Positions 1-5,522 of a stretch of DNA of 7,804 nt are shown here, piece by piece. Each line of letters begins with the position of its first letter. Within the stretch, counting starts at the first letter, position 1. The stretch is taken from positions 1 through 7,804 of the forward strand of contig DBLQ01000014.1 of NCBI GenBank assembly GCA_002297505.1, written 5' to 3'. The translations under genes and the position numbers were made by a program. The DNA comes from Flavobacteriales bacterium UBA720 (GTDB lineage: Bacteria > Bacteroidota > Bacteroidia > Flavobacteriales > Weeksellaceae). Under the pieces are notes generated by a model, which worked only from the letters and a program-made list of their open reading frames with translations, ran no database searches and was not told where the DNA came from.

Positions 1-2
1 AT

Positions 3-1004
3 ATAGCGGATTCGCAGCTCATTGATATAATTTTTAAAATCTTTCTTCTTATAAGTGTTGACGATATACGAGAGGTATTTCGTATTGGTGTGGCAGTAGG
101 CAGCAACATATGGTAGGGAAACGCTGGCCTTTGTAAACATTGCAGCATTTTCGAATTTCTCCAGCCTGAGAAGGATTTTCTTTTCCGTGGCCGGCGTCAT
201 CAGCATGTTGGTTGTGGTATCTTCAGGTTCCGTTTGCGTTTCAGGCACCACGTGGTCTTCAATTTCCAGGTTTTTGTTTTGCTGAGGCTGATAAGGAACA
301 GACTGTTCTAATTCCAGCTTACTGATGATCTCCTGAAACTTCTTGTATTTGTACTGCTGTCTCTTTCTGTAAATCAAAAATAATCCTAACACAACCAGAA
401 ACCCGGCAAAAATTGCGACAATGACAGTATTTTTTTGTCCAGAAACCGCCTTGGCACTTTCATTGTCCTCAGCCAGCTTGGTGTAGCTTTTATTGATAAA
501 TTCGGAACGTCTGTCCTGAATCTTTTCATTAACCGAGTCCTGCTTTTGCTTAGTCAATTCCAACTTCTCAATATCTTTGACCAGAGCATAATATTGCTGG
601 GACGTTTCCAGGATTTCATTCTTAAGGCTCAGATATGGAGATTCTTCCGCCAGTTTTTGGGCCTGCTCGATGAGAGGTTTTGCCAGCTCAGGATTTTTTT
701 GGGCCAGATAGACTTCTGCCATTCCGTTGATAACCAAAGCCTTCATAAAATTGTCGGGCATCTTCTCCAGTTTATCCAATGCGTTCCGGTAATATTCCAA
801 AGCTCCTTTGTAATTCTGAAGATGATAGTAACTCAGGCCAAGCAGCTGCTCATTATTAGCATCAAGAAAAGGGCTGCTTTGCCCGCTGGATTCAAAATAT
901 TTGGAAGATTGATGAATGAGCATAATCGCCTTAGAATAATGTTTATGCTCTATTTCGTAATAAGCCTTTTCCTGCATCAGAAATCCCAAAGTTTGATTGA
1001 CCAT
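3..1004 (-). CDS. TPR-transmembrane-AraC-type transcriptional regulator, partial (C-terminus beyond left edge)
   Basis: I translated the minus strand by eye. One open frame of 334 codons runs from ATG at 1004-1002 to the window edge without a stop. Residues about 10-145 are amphipathic helical pairs of TPR type (for example LLGLSYYHLQNYKGALEYYR at 54-73 and INGMAEVYLAQKNPELA at 92-108). Residues about 145-185 are charged and coiled-coil-like. A membrane span lies at about 193-212 (VIVAIFAGFLVVLGLFLIYR) and a linker follows. From about 272 an AraC-type DNA-binding domain begins (LPYVAAYCHTNTKYLSYIVN at 297-316), whose second helix-turn-helix is off the edge. Such proteins in Flavobacteriia are membrane-bound regulators; the signal is usually unknown. 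Homologues as I remember them are about 500-560 residues with a signal peptide and more TPRs. Here an in-frame TGA at 1020-1022 lies six codons before the ATG and no signal peptide is visible, so N-terminal loss is possible. Family call is firm; the start is less so. Confidence 0.85.
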   Translation of the reverse strand, partial: MVNQTLGFLMQEKAYYEIEHKHYSKAIMLIHQSSKYFESSGQSSPFLDANNEQLLGLSYYHLQNYKGALEYYRNALDKLEKMPDNFMKALVINGMAEVYLAQKNPELAKPLIEQAQKLAEESPYLSLKNEILETSQQYYALVKDIEKLELTKQKQDSVNEKIQDRRSEFINKSYTKLAEDNESAKAVSGQKNTVIVAIFAGFLVVLGLFLIYRKRQQYKYKKFQEIISKLELEQSVPYQPQQNKNLEIEDHVVPETQTEPEDTTTNMLMTPATEKKILLRLEKFENAAMFTKASVSLPYVAAYCHTNTKYLSYIVNTYKKKDFKNYINELRIRY

Positions 1005-1156
1005 GCGGGGATCACTTATTCAGATCATAAAATAATGCAAATTAATTATTATAATTTCAACTGTAAATAATTATTGATAAACTTTAAACAAATAATATAA
1101 ATTATGAAGAAATGTATTAAAATCAGATAAAATGCTGTTTTGTGGCTTAGTGGCAT
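1005..1156. other. AT-rich divergent intergenic region
   Basis: This gap separates the minus-strand TPR/AraC gene from the plus-strand hydroxylase operon, so it should hold promoters for both. It is very AT-rich with stops in all frames, and I see no further coding remnant of the missing TPR part. No clean TTTG-N19-TAnnTTTG promoter is visible on either strand. No convincing operator or riboswitch-like structure is visible. Confidence 0.6.
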
Positions 1157-1864
1157 ATGCTTTGTCTACTGATAACCATGATACCAACTCACCAATCACA
1201 TAATACAGCAACGATAGAAAAGGTAAGGGATGCGTTTCATTCCTTTATAGACAGCAAAGATTTTCCTTGCGTAGCAGCAAAAGCAGCTTTGGCCAAAAGT
1301 CACATGAAAATCTTTGTCGCAGAGCACATGGCCTGTCCAAAAGACGATCACGACATTCTCGAATTTATCTATCAGTTTGTTGATGAATACAGGAATTCGG
1401 ATAAAAATTTCCATACAGCCTGCGTGATATTCCCGTCAACAGGCGAGGTGCGCGAGGAGGAATTCGACGCCCTTTTGTGGAGACGCTTGCAGGCTTTGTC
1501 TAATCTTGATGCGCAAAGATTTCCGTATGACAGCAGGGTAGATTGCGATCCTGCATCATCCAAATTCAGCTTCAGCCTGAAGGAAGAAGCATTTTTTATC
1601 ATTGGACTCTATCCCAATAGCAGCAGGAAATCCCGCCAGTTTATGTATCCGACGATAGTTTTCAATCCGCATGAGCAATTCGAGGAATTGAGAAATCTCA
1701 AACGTTATGATAAGATGAAAAATATTGTGCGAAAGAAAGATATTGAACTGTCCGGATCTATCAACCCAATGCTCAGAGATTTTGGCGATGATTCTGAGGT
1801 TTACCAGTACAGTGGACGAGAATATGATAGAGAGTGGAAATGTCCTTATAAATACAACAACTAA
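1157..1864 (+). CDS. gntA: YqcI/YcgG-family heme-dependent N-hydroxylase, GntA-like
   Basis: The 235-residue protein resembles the YqcI/YcgG family (PF08892). The family includes GntA, the heme-dependent pre-guanitoxin N-hydroxylase, and DcsA, which N-hydroxylates arginine in D-cycloserine synthesis. Visible hallmarks are DFPCVAAKAAL (35-45), a central tryptophan-containing helix LLWRRLQALS (106-115), the DP...F.FS segment near 131-140, the block FFIIGLYPNSSRKSRQFMYP (146-165) followed by VFNPHEQFEELR (168-179), and the end motif NPMLRDFGDDSEVYQYSGRE (203-222). No signal peptide is present, so a cytoplasmic redox enzyme acting on a guanidino or amino group is expected; the true substrate cannot be read from sequence. 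A second in-frame ATG at 1178 (residue 8) gives a protein that begins nearer to the conserved part and may be the real start. The stop shares one base with the start of the DUF1989 gene, so translation is probably coupled. The symbol reflects family naming only; guanitoxin production is not implied. Confidence 0.85.
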   Translation: MLCLLITMIPTHQSHNTATIEKVRDAFHSFIDSKDFPCVAAKAALAKSHMKIFVAEHMACPKDDHDILEFIYQFVDEYRNSDKNFHTACVIFPSTGEVREEEFDALLWRRLQALSNLDAQRFPYDSRVDCDPASSKFSFSLKEEAFFIIGLYPNSSRKSRQFMYPTIVFNPHEQFEELRNLKRYDKMKNIVRKKDIELSGSINPMLRDFGDDSEVYQYSGREYDREWKCPYKYNN

Positions 1865-2451
1865 TGAATACCATCCCACCGAGAAGCGGCACCGCTTTTA
1901 TCCTCAAAAAAGGTGAAAAACTCAAAGTTTATGATATCCAGGGCGAACAGGTCTCCGATTTTGTCTGCTTTAACCTCAATGACCAGCGGGAATATCTTTC
2001 GTCAGGCAGAACAATCGACTATGCCGAGACTATTTTTCCGGGTATTGGGCATCCGTTTTATTCCAACAGGAGTAACGTTATGTTCAATATTATGGAAGAT
2101 ACCGTCGGTAGGCATGATTTTCTTCTGACGCCCTGCAGCGCAGATACATTCAGGATTATCTATGGCGATGAGCATCCTCACCGTGGCTGTTTCGGGAATC
2201 TATGTGAAGCGCTGGAACCTTTTGGCATCGCGCCCGATGCGATTCCTATTTGTTTTAACATTTTTATGAACGTAAGCGTGGATGGAGAGAGCGGCAAAAT
2301 TGCGGTTCTGCCACCGAAAAGCAAAGCTGGTGATTATATAATCATTCAGGCGGCCATGGATCTCATTATCGGCATGACGGCATGTTCCGCGGAAATGTCT
2401 AACAATTATGCCTTCAAACCTATCGGCTACGAACTGCTTAAGGACATTTAA
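1864..2451 (+). CDS. DUF1989 / urea carboxylase-associated family protein
   Basis: This 195-residue protein matches the DUF1989 (urea carboxylase-associated protein) family. The conserved blocks are GEQVSDFVCFNLND (27-40), the acidic/aromatic stretch YAETIFPGIGHPFYSNR (53-69), LLTPCSADTF (87-96), the cysteine/histidine block HPHRGCFGNLCE (104-115), FNIFMNVSVDGESG (131-144), and AMDLIIGMTACSAEMSNN (164-181). The cysteines in TPCS, RGCF and TACS and the nearby histidines are plausible metal or catalytic residues. Family members that sit with urea/guanidine carboxylases form carboxyguanidine deiminase, so chemistry on C-N bonds of guanidino compounds is a fair expectation, but no carboxylase gene is seen here. 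Its ATG overlaps the hydroxylase stop (TAATG), which makes a shared pathway very likely: hydroxylation first, then deimination or hydrolysis by this protein. Full-length, no frameshift. The exact reaction is not known. Confidence 0.85.
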   Translation: MNTIPPRSGTAFILKKGEKLKVYDIQGEQVSDFVCFNLNDQREYLSSGRTIDYAETIFPGIGHPFYSNRSNVMFNIMEDTVGRHDFLLTPCSADTFRIIYGDEHPHRGCFGNLCEALEPFGIAPDAIPICFNIFMNVSVDGESGKIAVLPPKSKAGDYIIIQAAMDLIIGMTACSAEMSNNYAFKPIGYELLKDI

Positions 2452-2464
2452 TTCGCGAAACTTT

Positions 2465-3268
2465 TTAGGTATTTCCTAAGACATAAAGGTTTTCCATTGT
2501 CGGAATTTCGCTGCCACCTTCTTTTTCCAAGGTGATGGCAAACGCCTGAGCACTTTTAACAGCAGAAATTGCAGTACCAAAATTTTTATCCGGCGAATAT
2601 AAACCGGCACTCACAGGCTTGCCATCGGCAATAGCCCAGAGCTGGTACTGCATACCGTCCGGCGCTTTTGGAAGACGGTCCGCTTTTAGGTAAACCTGTT
2701 TGGTTCTTGTGTCCCAATACACTAACGCCTTGGCATCAGGGTGTTTTTCAACACCATTAAGTGAAATTATTCTGATATCAGGATTAGTCAAGACAGCCAT
2801 CTGCTGAGAGATTGTCTTATTGCTGCTTTGATAGCTTTCATTTTTTGTTCTGAGTTCAGCAATTTCTTTTTCATCCTGATTGGTTTTACTTAACCAAAAC
2901 ACATGACCAAAAAGGCTCATTAAAAATAATACTGAAGCAGCAGCGGCGACAATTTTCCAATTGAAATTGGATGTCATATAAGAAGCTTTTGGAGTTGAAT
3001 TACCAGATATTTTTGCGGGAATTTTACTTTCTATGTTACTTTCTTGCTCCCGGATTCTGTTCCAGATTTTTTCCTTCAAATGCCGCGGCGGCTCAACAGC
3101 CTGATTTTCCGCCAGAAGCTCCAATGTTTTCTGCGTATCGTCGTAGGCAGCTCTCACCTCGGCATTATGCTTCATTACACACTCCCCAATTGCCGCTTCC
3201 TCGGGAGAAGCGAGACCCAGAGCATAAGACTCTAGAATTCCAGATGATATGTATTCTTTCGTATCCAA
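2465..3268 (-). CDS. RskA-like transmembrane anti-sigma factor, TTG start
   Basis: The 267-residue protein has the order expected for an ECF anti-sigma factor. Residues about 1-75 are a helical sigma-binding domain without a zinc-finger HxxxCxxC motif (EYISSGILESYALGLASPEE at 5-24; PPRHLKEKIWNRIREQE at 60-76). A membrane span lies at about 105-126. A short coiled coil (about 130-160) leads to an extracytoplasmic RskA C-terminal domain (about 165-265) with QVYLKADRLPKAPDGMQYQL (191-210) and ITLEKEGGSEIPT (245-257). Such proteins hold their sigma factor inactive at the inner membrane until a signal releases it. The start codon is TTG at 3268-3266. It lies one base after the sigma gene stop (TAA, 3272-3270), and MDTKEYISSG is the usual-looking N-terminus of the family, so the TTG is probably genuine and coupled to sigma translation. 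An in-frame TAA at 3286-3284 rules out a much longer start. The gene ends 13 bases from the convergent DUF1989 gene. Confidence 0.88.
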   Translation of the reverse strand: MDTKEYISSGILESYALGLASPEEAAIGECVMKHNAEVRAAYDDTQKTLELLAENQAVEPPRHLKEKIWNRIREQESNIESKIPAKISGNSTPKASYMTSNFNWKIVAAAASVLFLMSLFGHVFWLSKTNQDEKEIAELRTKNESYQSSNKTISQQMAVLTNPDIRIISLNGVEKHPDAKALVYWDTRTKQVYLKADRLPKAPDGMQYQLWAIADGKPVSAGLYSPDKNFGTAISAVKSAQAFAITLEKEGGSEIPTMENLYVLGNT

Positions 3269-3269
3269 T

Positions 3270-3782
3270 TTATGATCTGTCTTTTAACAGTTGTTTCAAT
3301 AAAATTAATGCTTTTCTCAATTTGGTTTTTACCGTTCCGAGCGGAATTTTCAATTTTTCTGCGATCTGAATCTGGGTATAGCCTTGGTAGTATGCCAGAT
3401 CTATAAGTTCCTGCTTATCATTTTCCAGGTTTTCGATTACATTCTGGAGACCGATATGATCGGATGATTGTTCAGTTTCAGAAAACTCCGTCGTATCACA
3501 AATATATTGTGATAATGATTGATTTTTTAAACCGTTCTGAAATGATTTGGATTTTAGATAATCGATAGCCGTATGGCGTGCAATATTGATGATCCAAGTG
3601 TAGAAGCGTCCTCTAGCAGGATCATACTGGTCTATGGAATTCCAGATCTTTACAAATACATCCTGAATAATCTCTTCCGTACACTCTTTGGAGTGTACAA
3701 TTCTGAGTATGACACCGTACAGCGCACCGGAATAATGGTCATACAAATGATGAAAACCATTTTCGTCCCTGCTTTTCAGCAA
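3270..3782 (-). CDS. ECF (sigma-70 family) RNA polymerase sigma factor, SigK-like; true 5' end probably further upstream
   Basis: Region 2 is clear at about residues 9-75: FHHLYDHYSGALYGVILRIV, then IIQDVFVKIWNSIDQYDPAR (38-57) and FYTWIINIARHTAIDYLKSK (60-79), the core- and -10-binding helices. Region 4 is at about 118-166: DKQELIDLAYYQGYTQIQIA (122-141), then IPLGTVKTKLRKALILLKQL (146-165), a helix-turn-helix for -35 binding. There are no extra domains, as in small ECF factors. The coordinates use a TTG at 3782, but this cuts into the first helix. The same frame continues upstream as KTNYSEEELVALLKSRDENG, up to a TGA at 3833-3831, with no ATG, GTG or TTG in that extension. Initiation at ATC (3818) or ATT (3824), or an indel or slippage in the six-A run at 3831-3826, would restore a normal N-terminus. 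It is the first gene of a sigma/anti-sigma operon, divergent from the FAS1 gene, and probably activates that neighbour and its own promoter. Confidence 0.88.
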   Translation of the reverse strand: MLKSRDENGFHHLYDHYSGALYGVILRIVHSKECTEEIIQDVFVKIWNSIDQYDPARGRFYTWIINIARHTAIDYLKSKSFQNGLKNQSLSQYICDTTEFSETEQSSDHIGLQNVIENLENDKQELIDLAYYQGYTQIQIAEKLKIPLGTVKTKLRKALILLKQLLKDRS

Positions 3783-3837
3783 TGCTACGAGTTCTTCCTC
3801 AGAATAGTTTGTTTTGATAAAAATCTTTTTTCAGCTT

Positions 3838-3845
3838 CAAATGTA
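3838..3845 (-). promoter_or_regulatory. possible Bacteroidota -7 element for the sigma/anti-sigma operon
   Basis: Read on the minus strand, 3845-3838 is TACATTTG, a perfect TAnnTTTG -7 box. The best -33 partner is GTTG at 3870-3867, with one mismatch and a 21-base spacer, so the -33 half is weak. Transcription from it would begin at about 3832, just before the probable non-standard start region of the sigma gene. The leader would then be very short. This is a motif match only. Confidence 0.4.
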
Positions 3846-4012
3846 ATTAAATAAATCTGACAATTGCAACATATTTTAGTTATGCAATTAAAAAATTTAA
3901 TAAAACGTAATCTACAATAACAATCACTTAACAATATATCAAAATTAGAGTCAAGTAATCAATGTTAAAAATTAAACTCAGCATTTTACGGCCTTTGATT
4001 ACAATATAACTA

Positions 4013-4029
4013 AATATTTTAAAAATATT
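4013..4029. repeat. 17-base AT palindrome in the divergent promoter region
   Basis: AATATTTT at 4013-4020 and AAAATATT at 4022-4029 are perfect inverted arms around one A. It lies about 110 bases upstream of the FAS1 start. It could be an operator, but in DNA this AT-rich such palindromes also arise by chance. Confidence 0.4.
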
Positions 4030-4138
4030 GATAATCAATTAATTATAAAAATTACGCAAAATAATCCTGATTTCTGAATCCAAAATTTAGGTTGTTTTCG
4101 TAGATGGCTATAACACCAAATTATTAATTTAAAAAAAA

Positions 4139-4708
4139 ATGAACATGCGTAAAACAATCACAATTGCAGCCATAACGCTGTTGTCTGTCAGTTTCAGTAA
4201 CAGCATCTCTGCGCAATCCATGAAAGAAAAGACAATGATGGTGGGTGGCGCAGCAATGTATCCATCAAAAAATATTGTTGAAAATGCTGTAAATTCTAAG
4301 GATCACACCACGCTTGTGGCCGCAGTGAAGGCCGCCGGACTGGCAGAGACCCTGAGTGGGAAAGGACCATTCACTGTTCTGGCTCCTACAAATGAAGCTT
4401 TCGACAAGTTACCAAAAGGAGCCGTGGACAACCTTTTGAAGCCCGAAAACAAAGAAACACTAAAGAAGATTCTAACTTATCACGTGCTGCCCGGCAGATA
4501 CAATGCTAAACAAATCTGGGCAGCGGTGAAAGCCGGCAACGGGAAGACAATGATGAAAACCGTCGAGGGCGAAGATGTGACATTCTGGACTAAAGGCAGC
4601 ATGCTGTACGTGCGTGATTCCAAAGGCAATGACGCCGAGGTGACCATTGCTGACGTGAACCAGTCGAATGGCGTCATCCACGTCATCGATACCGTGCTGA
4701 TGCCTTAG
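4139..4708 (+). CDS. exported fasciclin (FAS1) domain protein
   Basis: The 189-residue protein starts with a Sec signal peptide (RKTITIAAITLLSVSFSNSI, 4-23) with probable cleavage after SISA (22-25), giving a mature N-terminus of QSMKEK. A single FAS1 domain fills about 46-189: NIVENAVNSKDHTTLVAAVK (45-64), the H1 motif FTVLAPTNEAFDKLP (78-92), the central TYHVLPGRY (113-121), and the H2 motif NGVIHVIDTVLMP (177-189). FAS1 domains are secreted or surface adhesion modules; the mycobacterial examples MPT70 and MPT83 are controlled by SigK/RskA. The protein should be periplasmic or released, as no lipobox or sorting domain is present. ATG codons at 4139 and 4145 are both possible starts, without an evident ribosome binding site. 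It is divergent from the ECF sigma factor and leads a block with two ferritin-like genes. Regulation by that sigma factor is likely but not shown. Confidence 0.93.
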   Translation: MNMRKTITIAAITLLSVSFSNSISAQSMKEKTMMVGGAAMYPSKNIVENAVNSKDHTTLVAAVKAAGLAETLSGKGPFTVLAPTNEAFDKLPKGAVDNLLKPENKETLKKILTYHVLPGRYNAKQIWAAVKAGNGKTMMKTVEGEDVTFWTKGSMLYVRDSKGNDAEVTIADVNQSNGVIHVIDTVLMP

Positions 4709-4714
4709 CACATT

Positions 4715-4750
4715 CCGGAGCAGTCTGTCGTAAGGTTGCTCGGATTTTTC
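4715..4750 (+). terminator. possible attenuator or weak terminator after FAS1 gene
   Basis: CCGGAGCA and TGCTCGG form a stem of seven base pairs with one bulged G around a 14-base loop, followed by ATTTTTC. The stem is imperfect and the T-run short. It may only reduce read-through from the FAS1 gene into the ferritin-like genes 37 bases further on, rather than stop it. Confidence 0.4.
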
Positions 4751-4786
4751 TGAAATTATAAAAACCAAACACTAAAAAATTATATT

Positions 4787-5500
4787 ATGAAAAAAGCAAT
4801 TGCGGTATCCAATCAGGGAGTTACCATGGATACCGGTAGAAGAAATTTCTTGAAACTTAGCGGAATAGGTCTTGCCGTTGCAGGACTGGCGCTGGTAGGA
4901 TGCAATGACGATGATCTCATCATTGGTGACGGGAACAGCAATGTCTTCGATCTAGGGAAAGGTGACGTGGGCGTCCTTAACTACGCCTATGCCTTGGAAC
5001 AGCTGGAAGCCGACTTTTACAGTAAGGTGGTGAACAATTTCTACTCAGGCATATCGTCCCAGGAAAAACAGATTTTTACAGATCTGTACAACCATGAAGT
5101 GATTCACCGGGACTTTTTTAAAGCAGCGATCTCCGGTGCAACGAGCAATGTTTTGCCAACACTCGAGTTCAAGTATAATGACGTAAACTTCAACGATAGG
5201 AATTCGGTCCTAGCCACGGCTAAAGCTTTGGAAGATACAGGCGTTGCAGCTTATAACGGCGCAGGCAGACTGATTACCAATCCGGATTACCTGGTGATTG
5301 CAGGAAAAATTGTTTCGGTAGAAGCACGGCATGCGGCAGCCATCAGAGATCTTATCAGTCCGAAAACCGCTGCGTTCTCCGGAGATGATATCATCAATTC
5401 CAACGGTCTGGATCTGGCCCAGTCGCCCAAAGATATTGTGGCTGCAGCAGGATCTTTTTTCAAAACGCCATTCAGTTGGAAGGAACAAGGCATCGGATAA
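4787..5500 (+). CDS. ferritin-like domain (Ferritin_2) protein, Tat-exported lipoprotein
   Basis: The 237-residue protein has a twin-arginine signal GRRNFLKLSGIGLAVAGLAL (17-36) that runs into a lipobox LVGC, so Cys39 is the likely lipidated residue. The mature part is a four-helix ferritin-like domain: helix 1 ALEQLEADFY (69-78, E74), helix 2 NHEVIHRDF with E104xxH107, helix 3 ALEDTGVAAY with E149, and helix 4 VEARHAAAI with E179xxH182. This E / ExxH / E / ExxH set is the usual diiron site, so metal binding is likely; the family (also called desiccation-related, Pcc13-62-like) has no settled reaction. Tat export would let the protein fold with metal in the cytoplasm. Cys39 is followed by NDDD, resembling the acidic lipoprotein export signal that sends Bacteroidota lipoproteins to the cell surface. 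A later ATG at 4826 is an alternative start and keeps the Tat motif. A paralogue follows 22 bases downstream. Confidence 0.9.
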   Translation: MKKAIAVSNQGVTMDTGRRNFLKLSGIGLAVAGLALVGCNDDDLIIGDGNSNVFDLGKGDVGVLNYAYALEQLEADFYSKVVNNFYSGISSQEKQIFTDLYNHEVIHRDFFKAAISGATSNVLPTLEFKYNDVNFNDRNSVLATAKALEDTGVAAYNGAGRLITNPDYLVIAGKIVSVEARHAAAIRDLISPKTAAFSGDDIINSNGLDLAQSPKDIVAAAGSFFKTPFSWKEQGIG

Positions 5501-5522
5501 CATTAACCTTTAAATCACTATT

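Larger units (their letters stand above)
3833..4138. other. AT-rich divergent intergenic region between sigma operon and FAS1 gene
   Basis: About 300 bases without a gene, with stops in all frames. It contains ACAAT at 3914, 3920 and 3931 (the last two within TAACAAT copies 11 bases apart), a 17-base palindrome at 4013-4029 (AATATTTT-A-AAAATATT), a smaller one at 4028-4038 (TTGATAATCAA), and an A-run directly before the FAS1 start. Promoters for both directions must lie here. For the FAS1 direction I see no good TAnnTTTG box, which would fit dependence on the ECF sigma factor, but this is inference from absence. Confidence 0.55.

Noticed and set aside
435..1070. Plus-strand open frame of 211 codons
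   Set aside because: It lies antisense to the TPR/AraC gene, whose minus-strand translation gives a coherent protein with TPRs, a membrane span and a DNA-binding domain. The plus-strand product has no recognisable features.
1074..1101. Sigma-70-like TTGATA-N16-TATAAA before the hydroxylase operon
   Set aside because: The Bacteroidota primary sigma factor does not use this consensus, and such matches are expected by chance in DNA this AT-rich.
1139..1164. TTTG and TA-TGC-TTTG resembling a Bacteroidota promoter for the hydroxylase operon
   Set aside because: The -7 box has three instead of two bases between TA and TTTG, and the spacing to the upstream TTTG is only 13 bases, far from the usual 19.
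2452..2480. TTCGCGAA followed by CTTTTT, and TTAGG-TATTT-CCTAA, as terminators between the convergent genes
   Set aside because: The first has no loop and cannot fold as a terminator. The second has only five pairs and no T-run after it on either strand.
2971..3369. Plus-strand open frame across the sigma/anti-sigma junction
   Set aside because: It is antisense to two well-recognised genes, and its translation shows no domain.
4472..4768. Minus-strand frames across the FAS1 gene
   Set aside because: They are shadows of the FAS1 coding sequence, whose signal peptide and both FAS1 motifs are intact on the plus strand.
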